NCBI GenBank assembly: GCA_017477855.1
Contig: JAFUUN010000026.1
Coordinates: 1-7,426, forward strand
DNA length: 7,426 nucleotides
Source of the DNA: Rickettsiales bacterium
GTDB taxonomy: Bacteria; Pseudomonadota; Alphaproteobacteria; Rickettsiales; Deianiraeaceae
Direction: 5' to 3'
Each line of letters begins with the position of its first letter. Position 1 is the stretch's first letter. The position numbers and the translations under genes are program-made. The notes beneath the pieces are model-generated. The model saw only the letters and a list, made by a program, of their open reading frames with translations, was not told where the DNA came from and did no database searches. Shown here in pieces: positions 1-5,217 of this stretch.

Positions 1-46
1 ACGCCCTTGAAATTAAAAACCATCATCAGAGCTTGCAGAAAAATTT

Positions 47-1210
47 ATGTCAACCACATATCAACAAATAAGAGATGAGTTTTTAAATTTCTTCAAAGAT
101 AAAGGATGTGTTGAGGTTAAATCTTCATCCCTCGTTCCAGCAGGGGATAATACACTGCTTTTCACCAATGCAGGAATGAACCAGTTTAAAGATAGATTTG
201 CTGGTCTGCCAAACAGTGGGTTTGACGATATAACACGAGCCTGTAGCTGTCAAAAATGCGTTCGTGCCGGTGGAAAGCACAACGACCTTGATAATGTTGG
301 CTACACTAACCGCCACCACACCTTTTTTGAAATGTTAGGCAACTTCTCATTTGGTGATTACTTCAAAGAAGAAGCTATCGCATGGGCTTGGGAATTTGTT
401 ACAAAAAACCTTCAACTTCCAAAAGACAAGTTGTATGTCACCATCTATCACACGGACGAAGAAGCATTGCAGTTGTGGAAAAAGCACATCGACGAGAGCA
501 GAATTGTTAAGATTTCCAGCGACGACAACTTTTGGACGATGGGCGACACAGGACCTTGCGGGCCTTGTAGTGAGATATTCTATGATTTTGGCGATGGCGT
601 GCAAATTCGTGGTGGAAATATGGCTGGCGGAGTTGGCGAAACCGACCGCTATATGGAAATTTGGAACTTGGTTTTCACACAATTTGAGAGGTTCACAAAT
701 GGCGACTTAAAACAATTAAAAGCAAAAAATATTGATACTGGCTCCGGTTTGGAGCGATTGATTGCAGTGGCGGAAGGCAAAACCGATACCTACGAAACGT
801 CGTTAATGCAAGCAATCATCAATGACATCAAGGAATATGATAAAAGAAGTGGAGAGAGTTTAAAAGATGACGTGCCATTGCGGGTGATTGCCGACCACAT
901 AAGAGCAATGACTTTTTTGATAAACGACGGGGTTTTGCCTTCAAATCTTGGTCGCGGGTATGTTATGCGGAGGATTATCCGCCGTGCCATCCGCTATGCT
1001 CATCAAATCAACAAAAATGGGGGCTGTTGGCTCTACAAACTGACCGAAAGTGTTGCAAAAACAATGGGACAGGCATATCCAGAAATTGTGAAAAACCAAA
1101 AGCAAATCCAAGAAGTAATTGAGCGAGAAGAAAGTTTATTCCTCAAAACCCTTGATAAAGGAATGGAGATTTTAAATGAGGTGATTAGGGGGATGGAAGG
1201 GATGAAGTAA
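47..1210 (+). CDS. alaS: Alanyl-tRNA synthetase, N-terminal catalytic half only (truncated)
   Basis: This encodes the class II core of alanyl-tRNA synthetase, which activates alanine with ATP and charges tRNA-Ala in the cytoplasm. The 387 residues match the family closely: the NAGMNQFK segment (41-48), motif 2 around RHHTFFEMLGNFSFGDYF (89-106), the GPCGPCSEIF segment (169-178), motif 3 TGSGLERL (231-238) and the helical tRNA-recognition segment DHIRAMTFLINDGV to RRIIRRAIRYAH (283-319). The reading frame stops at TAA after RGMEGMK, just before the conserved LYDTYGFP region. The rest of the tRNA-recognition domain, the editing domain and the C-Ala domain are missing, and no such sequence follows in the window. 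The ATG at 47 fits the family N-terminus; no Shine-Dalgarno is visible. There is no internal stop, so it is a recent truncation, a gene fragment beside a full copy elsewhere, or half of a split enzyme. Identity is near certain; function is not. Confidence 0.93.
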   Translation: MSTTYQQIRDEFLNFFKDKGCVEVKSSSLVPAGDNTLLFTNAGMNQFKDRFAGLPNSGFDDITRACSCQKCVRAGGKHNDLDNVGYTNRHHTFFEMLGNFSFGDYFKEEAIAWAWEFVTKNLQLPKDKLYVTIYHTDEEALQLWKKHIDESRIVKISSDDNFWTMGDTGPCGPCSEIFYDFGDGVQIRGGNMAGGVGETDRYMEIWNLVFTQFERFTNGDLKQLKAKNIDTGSGLERLIAVAEGKTDTYETSLMQAIINDIKEYDKRSGESLKDDVPLRVIADHIRAMTFLINDGVLPSNLGRGYVMRRIIRRAIRYAHQINKNGGCWLYKLTESVAKTMGQAYPEIVKNQKQIQEVIEREESLFLKTLDKGMEILNEVIRGMEGMK

Positions 1211-1263
1211 TCTTGTTTGACAAATAAAATATGACAAAAAATTAAGTATTAAATGTTTAGTGG

Positions 1264-1707
1264 ATGTTAAATATGATAAGAGATATAAAAGAAGGTATAG
1301 AATTGATAAAAAAAGGTTTAGATTATAAAAAAAACAAGAAAGAAGAGCGATTTGAAAAAATGCTTAATTTTGTTTTAAAATTTTTTATATCTGTAAATTT
1401 TGATTGCGAATTTAATGGAATAAAATATGAAAGTGGTAAAAACATATCTTCAAAAGTTGCTAGTCATCCATCATATATAGTTCTTAACAAGATTTTTAAT
1501 TTAAAATTGTCTCCAAATATGCTTTTGTATGCATTATTTTTTGAAGTTACAAATACTAAAGTTATACTTACATATAGAGATCAGGACGTTATAGATAAAT
1601 TTAATACAATAGATAAGTGTTACATAAAAATCTTAAAACAAGAACTCCCAAAAATCTTAACACCAGATGTTTTTGATGGAGAAAAATTGATAGTTAAAGA
1701 TGAATAA
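1264..1707 (+). CDS. AT-rich orphan ORF, hypothetical protein
   Basis: I do not recognise this 147-residue protein. It begins with a strongly charged, probably helical segment rich in Lys and Glu (residues 5-35), followed by a mixed hydrophobic body. There is no signal peptide, clear membrane segment or catalytic motif. Its codon choice is much more AT-biased than that of alaS just upstream or the genes downstream: nearly all third positions are A or T, with Ile, Lys, Asn and Phe dominant. That suggests recent acquisition. It lies 53 bp after the premature alaS stop, so it may have arrived with the event that cut alaS. The ATG at 1264 is used here, but the ATG at 1273 is equally possible; neither has a convincing ribosome binding site. 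The length without stops in such AT-rich DNA argues that it is a real gene, but its role is unknown. Confidence 0.6.
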   Translation: MLNMIRDIKEGIELIKKGLDYKKNKKEERFEKMLNFVLKFFISVNFDCEFNGIKYESGKNISSKVASHPSYIVLNKIFNLKLSPNMLLYALFFEVTNTKVILTYRDQDVIDKFNTIDKCYIKILKQELPKILTPDVFDGEKLIVKDE

Positions 1708-1716
1708 TTTTAATTT

Positions 1717-1770
1717 ATGACCAGTCCAAATGTAATCAAAATCAACAACCAAATCGTGTTTGAAAATTGA
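1717..1770 (+). pseudogene. Possible kdsA 5' remnant (17 codons)
   Basis: A 17-codon ORF beginning ATG and ending TGA reads MTSPNVIKINNQIVFEN. From memory this resembles the first residues of alphaproteobacterial KdsA (3-deoxy-D-manno-octulosonate 8-phosphate synthase), which typically run Met-Thr-x-Pro, then V/I-K-h-x-x-h-x-h-G-N before LPFVLIAGPC. Nothing resembling LPFVLIAGPC follows in any frame. If the resemblance is real, only the first codons survive, placing a second broken housekeeping gene next to the truncated alaS. The match is short and could be chance. Confidence 0.22.
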
Positions 1771-1780
1771 TGAAAATTGA
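1761..1780 (+). repeat. Perfect 10-bp tandem duplication
   Basis: The decamer TGAAAATTGA occurs twice head to tail, directly before a palindrome and 58 bp before the start of the outer-membrane protein gene. The 10-bp period is one helical turn, which would suit a protein bound on one DNA face. It could equally be a slippage duplication in AT-rich DNA. Confidence 0.6.
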
Positions 1781-1781
1781 A

Positions 1782-1797
1782 AAACAGAATTCTGTTT
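1782..1797. promoter_or_regulatory. 16-bp perfect palindrome, candidate operator
   Basis: AAACAGAATTCTGTTT is identical to its own reverse complement over 16 bp. It lies 40 bp upstream of the start used for the outer-membrane protein gene and just 5' of a possible -35 box. A gap-free palindrome like this is better suited to a dimeric DNA-binding protein than to an RNA hairpin. Regulator unknown; the regulatory role is inferred from position only. Confidence 0.4.
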
Positions 1798-1808
1798 ACT
1801 AAAACCTC

Positions 1809-1836
1809 TTGCAAAAGTTTGATAAAAATGTAAAAT
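1809..1836 (+). promoter_or_regulatory. Possible promoter for the outer-membrane protein gene
   Basis: TTGCAA (1809-1814), 16 bp, then TAAAAT (1831-1836) approximates a sigma-70 promoter. If it is used, transcription would begin inside the first codons of the ORF as annotated. That would favour a start at GTG 1853 or GTG 1862, or a leaderless message. Confidence 0.3.
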
Positions 1837-1837
1837 A

Positions 1838-2968
1838 GTGCGTTTTTATTTTGTGAGAATTGTGGGCAAAATTCTTTCTGCTGTTGTTTTGTCAGTGTGC
1901 TTTGTAGCGCACAATTCACAGCCAGCACAGGCATTTTTTACTGAAAACTACAAGAAAAACCTGAATTATGGTGTCTTCAAAAAGGCCTACAATACTGAAC
2001 TGTATATTGGTGTAAATGCCAGTTTTTTAATGAAAACATGGATGCCGAATATCACAACAACGGTCATGGGTTCCGAGAAATGGCTAAACACACTCAACAG
2101 TGCCGTTCCTGGATATATGACAAAAAATCCAATATCAAAATACTCATATGGCCTTGGAATGAGCATTGGTTTGCATAGCAGCGGTTCAAGCTTTCGCCAC
2201 GAGCTGATGTTTGAGTGGTATTCCATTTTGTCAAAAACAATGAAATTAGCAGGAGGGGAGAACTTGCCAACTGGCAAAGAAAACGAAACTATTCAAGCAA
2301 CAAACATTGGAGGAAAATATTACCAAGATATTGGTGTTTATTCAAATATTTACAGGGTTACCTATAACATGTTTTACAACTTCCAGAATGCATTCAATTT
2401 GTTTAATACTGACTGGGATGTTTATCTTGGTGTAGGTGCTGGTTTGGCTATTGTGCGTGCTGGAATATATTCAACATCAAAAATCAGAGAAACGATAGCA
2501 ACAGCACAGCAAACAATACCTGCAACACAGCAATCAGGGGATCAATCCGAACAGCCATCTTCAACTTCCTCTCAAAACAGAGATACAGTAATAAATCGAT
2601 ACCGAGATCAAGGTTATCAAGTCGTAAATCAAGAAATGCAAGAAGACGGTAGTGAAATCATCTCTTTTGAAAAAAGAACATATGCTCTTGAAAAAAGCAG
2701 TATTAGTTCTGCCAACAGTGCCGGAAAACATAAACTCATGGCCAAGAACTACTTTGCTGCTGCATATCAGTTCCAGGTTGGAGTGCTTGCAAATTTGAGC
2801 CAATCCTTTGCAATGAATATTGGTGTCACATTCGCAGGAACATCGCGACCATTCTTCTCAACTGACTTCAAGTCAGTCAAGAGCGTTGCTGGTAGTAGAA
2901 TGAACTTTGAATATCACATTGCGCTGAATGTTGGTTTGCTTATCAAAAGCTTGGAGCTTGCACTTTAA
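1838..2968 (+). CDS. Exported protein, probable outer-membrane beta-barrel
   Basis: This 376-residue protein has a signal peptide: a hydrophobic core KILSAVVLSVCFVAH (11-25) and a likely cleavage site after AQA (30-32). The mature part shows alternating hydrophobic/polar stretches with many Gly, Tyr, Phe and Asn, such as YSYGLGMSIGLHS, DVYLGVGAGLAIVRAGIY and FAMNIGVTF. This is typical of beta-barrel surface antigens. A hydrophilic insert of about 70 residues (about 216-288), very rich in Gln, Ser and Thr in its first half, separates two barrel-like halves and could be a long extracellular loop. No named family was recognised, and the C-terminus (LLIKSLELAL) lacks the usual terminal Phe. The start is GTG 1838, with in-frame GTG codons at 1853 and 1862 as alternatives that keep the signal peptide; no Shine-Dalgarno decides between them. 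It converges on trxB with a 4-bp overlap. Confidence 0.75.
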   Translation: MRFYFVRIVGKILSAVVLSVCFVAHNSQPAQAFFTENYKKNLNYGVFKKAYNTELYIGVNASFLMKTWMPNITTTVMGSEKWLNTLNSAVPGYMTKNPISKYSYGLGMSIGLHSSGSSFRHELMFEWYSILSKTMKLAGGENLPTGKENETIQATNIGGKYYQDIGVYSNIYRVTYNMFYNFQNAFNLFNTDWDVYLGVGAGLAIVRAGIYSTSKIRETIATAQQTIPATQQSGDQSEQPSSTSSQNRDTVINRYRDQGYQVVNQEMQEDGSEIISFEKRTYALEKSSISSANSAGKHKLMAKNYFAAAYQFQVGVLANLSQSFAMNIGVTFAGTSRPFFSTDFKSVKSVAGSRMNFEYHIALNVGLLIKSLELAL

Positions 2969-3897
2969 TCATTAAGTAATTTCTCAATTTCAAGAGCCAC
3001 AACGCATCCCATACCAGCCGCAACAACGCACTGTTTATGGGCATCGTCCTGAACGTCCCCAGCAGCAAATACGCCTTCCACGCTTGTCGCGCCTGTCCGC
3101 GGATCGGTAATTATGTATCCCTTCTCATCGAGATCAATCTGGCCTTTGAATAAATCAGTGCAAGGTTTGTGGCCGATTGCAATAAAAACACCATCAACTG
3201 AAATTTTGTTTTCCTCGCCTGTCTGTGAATTCTTAACAAGCACACCCTTTACAAACTTGCCAAGAGCATCTTCCCCGCCGAGAATGTCAACTACATTTGA
3301 GTGAAAGATGGTCTCAATTTTGTCATTACTCGCAAGTTTGTCTTGAAGAACTTTCTCGCATTTGATTTTGTCTCCACGAACAATTAGATGAACCCTTTTT
3401 GCAAGAGTTGATAGATAAAGTGCCTCTGTAATTGCACTGTTCCCGCCACCAACAACCGCAACTGTTTTATTTCTAAAAAATGGGCCGTCACATGTCGCAC
3501 ATGCTGAAACACCAAATCCGCGATATTCTTCTTCTGCCTTCAAACCAAGCCAAAGTGCCTGCGCACCAGTTGCTATTACCACCGTATCAGCAACGTAAGT
3601 ATTTTTCCCGCTTTTCAATGTGAATGGACGCTCAGAAAAGTCAACACTTGTCAGATGATCTTGAATAACTTCTGCGCCACAATGAACTGCTTGCTCGCGC
3701 ATTTTGTCCATCAGCTCGCCACCATTTATGCTTATAAACCCAGGATAGTTTTCAACATCATTCGTAGTTGCAAGTTGACCGCCAAGCATGTTTCCGCACA
3801 ACAAAATTGGTTTCAAATTGGCTCGTGCAGTATAAATAGCAGCAGTACAACCAGCTGCACCAGAGCCAATGATAAGGCATTTTGTCCTATAATCCAT
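2965..3897 (-). CDS. trxB: Thioredoxin reductase
   Basis: This flavoprotein transfers electrons from a nicotinamide cofactor through FAD to thioredoxin in the cytoplasm. The 310 residues are full length. The FAD-binding GSGAAG is at 11-16, GGQLATTNDVENYPGF at 39-54, the redox-active CATC pair at 133-136, the nucleotide-binding GGGNSA at 150-155, and the C-terminal FAD segment GVFAAGDVQD at 275-284. No signal peptide is present. An oddity is the cofactor loop: the usual HRR followed four residues later by Arg, which binds the NADPH 2'-phosphate, reads VRGDKIK here, so one key Arg is Gly and another is Lys. NADH use is therefore possible. The ATG at 3897 is only 2 bp after the stop of the Skp-like gene, so the two are almost surely co-transcribed. 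The stop overlaps the convergent outer-membrane protein gene by 4 bp, leaving no room for a terminator between them. Confidence 0.96.
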   Translation of the reverse strand: MDYRTKCLIIGSGAAGCTAAIYTARANLKPILLCGNMLGGQLATTNDVENYPGFISINGGELMDKMREQAVHCGAEVIQDHLTSVDFSERPFTLKSGKNTYVADTVVIATGAQALWLGLKAEEEYRGFGVSACATCDGPFFRNKTVAVVGGGNSAITEALYLSTLAKRVHLIVRGDKIKCEKVLQDKLASNDKIETIFHSNVVDILGGEDALGKFVKGVLVKNSQTGEENKISVDGVFIAIGHKPCTDLFKGQIDLDEKGYIITDPRTGATSVEGVFAAGDVQDDAHKQCVVAAGMGCVVALEIEKLLND

Positions 3898-3899
3898 AA

Positions 3900-4550
3900 T
3901 TATCTTTTACTTTTCTTCTTTTTGGGTGTAGCTTTGTGTGTACCAATGCTTGAAGTATTTCCACTCTTTATTGCACCACTAACTTGCTCTTTGGCCTCTT
4001 TGAATGCTTTCTCATAGTCAACCGTTGTTGAGATATCGTTCAACCTGTCAAGCACCTTTGTGGTTATATCATCAAACTTATTTCTATTCGCGTGCAACAC
4101 AACATTCAATGGAATTATCAAATCATAGTCAGATGCATATTTACCAACTGCCTGCTGGACATATCCCTGAACCTCTTGCAGAGCAATTACACGCGCAAGC
4201 TCAAATGTTTGTGAATAAACCTGTTCGTCTCTTTGCAACTGTTGGACGTCGCTCTCCAAGTTCTTGGCGCTTTTTTCAAGTTCCTCACGAGACAAAACAG
4301 AGCGTTTGTTTTCAAGGTTTCTGTAATCATTTTCAACCTTGCTTTTCCTCTTCATGAGGTCATTGCGCAATACATTTTCCTTGACCTGCATTTTGTTTAA
4401 CAAGCTCTTTGAAAGTTTGGCCTCTTCCTCAATGCGTTGCATGTCAACAATCGCCATTTTGACGTCCGCATAAGAGCTCTTGCTGTCAATAGAGTAACCA
4501 GACAAACTAACTGCCGAAATTGCAACAAAAGTTAAAATCTTACCTTTCAT
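3900..4550 (-). CDS. skp: OmpH/Skp-family periplasmic chaperone
   Basis: Skp-family proteins are periplasmic trimeric chaperones that hold unfolded outer-membrane proteins for delivery to the BAM complex. The N-terminus MKGKILTFVAISAVSLSGYS is signal-peptide-like, with a probable cleavage site near SSYA-D (25-29). The mature protein opens with the family hallmark KMAIVDMQRIEEE (31-43). It continues as a long charged helix (about 45-135) rich in Lys, Glu, Gln and Leu, matching the coiled-coil tentacles. It then returns to a beta-like segment, DYDLIIPLNVVLHAN (141-155), and LDRLND as in other family members. The 216 residues exceed the usual 160-190 because of a Ser/Thr/Gly linker and a very basic tail, KKKKSKR. 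The gene starts 9 bp after the NDP-kinase-like stop and ends 2 bp before trxB, so the three form one unit. The family call is firm; orthology to E. coli Skp is inferred. Confidence 0.85.
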   Translation of the reverse strand: MKGKILTFVAISAVSLSGYSIDSKSSYADVKMAIVDMQRIEEEAKLSKSLLNKMQVKENVLRNDLMKRKSKVENDYRNLENKRSVLSREELEKSAKNLESDVQQLQRDEQVYSQTFELARVIALQEVQGYVQQAVGKYASDYDLIIPLNVVLHANRNKFDDITTKVLDRLNDISTTVDYEKAFKEAKEQVSGAIKSGNTSSIGTHKATPKKKKSKR

Positions 4551-4559
4551 AAATTAAAA

Positions 4560-5078
4560 TTATTTACATGTCTTATTGTTACACTTGAAGAACATGTTTA
4601 TTTCTTCCTTTCCGCGCTCCCAGCTGTCTGAGCCGTGCACTGCATTTTCTGTCTTATTCAATGCATATTTTGAGCGAATTTCCTTAACTGCATCGCGGTA
4701 TCTTTTCACTGCATTCTTGCCATATAGAATGAAGACAATCACCTCTTTACCAACTAACGAGCTCTTCAAGTCTTCAAAAAATGGCTTATCCTTATGCATT
4801 TCGTATAGCTTTTCAACTTGTTTCTCTGTCAATATTATCTTTTTAGAATACCTCATTTCAAGACCGTATGCAGCAATGATACTCTTTATTTCACTGATTT
4901 TGCTCATTCCGCTTGGTTTTATGACGCCAAAAGTTCTCTGCAAAACCCATTTGTTTTTTTCAACTTTTATGATAGTCGGACCAGCGATATCGTCCGTTTT
5001 TACAGTTATGTCTGCTGCTAAAACATTTACTGATATTAAGGAAGTTAGCAAAGAGATTAAGGCTATAACTCTAAACAT
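4560..5078 (-). CDS. ndk: Nucleoside diphosphate kinase-like protein with signal peptide
   Basis: NDP kinases move the gamma phosphate between nucleoside triphosphates and diphosphates through a phospho-histidine. The fold signature is clear: QRTFGVIKPSGMSK (47-60), MHKDKPFFEDL (94-104), GKNAVKRYRD (120-129) and NAVHGSDSWERGKEEINMFF (145-164), with the active histidine at 148. Bacterial NDP kinases are about 140 residues and cytoplasmic; this one is 172. It begins MFRVIALISLLTSLISVNVLA, a classical Sec signal peptide with cleavage expected after residue 21 or 22, so it is predicted to act outside the cytoplasm. The KPDG motif reads KPSG, and the loop between Arg 129 and Arg 135 is about 10 residues shorter than usual, removing the threonine that contacts phosphate. 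A C-terminal pair, CNNKTC, could form a disulfide. The ATG at 5078 is the only sensible start; upstream lies a TTGACA box and repeat copy A. The family is sure; activity and export are inferred. Confidence 0.88.
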   Translation of the reverse strand: MFRVIALISLLTSLISVNVLAADITVKTDDIAGPTIIKVEKNKWVLQRTFGVIKPSGMSKISEIKSIIAAYGLEMRYSKKIILTEKQVEKLYEMHKDKPFFEDLKSSLVGKEVIVFILYGKNAVKRYRDAVKEIRSKYALNKTENAVHGSDSWERGKEEINMFFKCNNKTCK

Positions 5079-5112
5079 GCCTTTGAGCTATTTATGTGAA
5101 AATAATTGTCAA
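5079..5112 (-). promoter_or_regulatory. Possible promoter for the ndk-skp-trxB unit
   Basis: On the minus strand a perfect TTGACA (5107-5112) lies 28 bp before the ndk ATG, followed by ATTATTTTCACATAAAT. No good -10 hexamer is seen at 16-18 bp. The spacing would put transcription start close to the ATG, implying a very short or absent leader, consistent with the lack of a Shine-Dalgarno. A matching arrangement precedes the adenylate kinase gene. Confidence 0.35.
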
Positions 5113-5124
5113 GGTTGAAAAATG

Positions 5125-5207
5125 GGTTGTGCGGCGCGGAGCGCGTTTGGCCGCCGAGGAACGAGGCGCAGCCAAACGGCGAGGGCGTGGCCTCGGGCGG
5201 CGCAACA
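5125..5207. repeat. 83-bp GC-rich palindromic element, copy A
   Basis: Sixty-two of 83 bases are G or C, against an AT-rich surround. The ends are imperfect inverted repeats: GTTGTGC (5126-5132) pairs with GCGCAAC (5200-5206) over 7 bp with one G-U. Inside are three hairpins: GCGC-GGA-GCGC (5134-5144), TTTGGC/GCCAAA (5146-5151 with 5171-5176), and CGAGG/CCTCG (5180-5184 with 5191-5195). The single strand can therefore form a cloverleaf. It starts 10 bp after the adenylate kinase stop and is followed, in that gene's direction, by a short T run, so it may also terminate transcription. It matches copy B at 81 of 83 positions in the opposite orientation. Confidence 0.9.
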
Positions 5208-5217
5208 TTAAAAATGA

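Noticed and set aside
1..46. End of an upstream gene before alaS
   Set aside because: Two frames stay open into alaS, but neither short peptide resembles a known C-terminus, so nothing can be supported here.
4576..5118. Plus-strand 180-residue ORF antisense to the NDP kinase gene
   Set aside because: The minus strand encodes a clear NDP kinase over the same span; this frame is its antisense shadow.
5125..5207. GC-rich cloverleaf as a tRNA gene
   Set aside because: The length and cloverleaf are suggestive, but there is no TTCRA-type T loop, D-loop GG or proper anticodon arm, and two nearly identical inverted copies fit a repeat element better.
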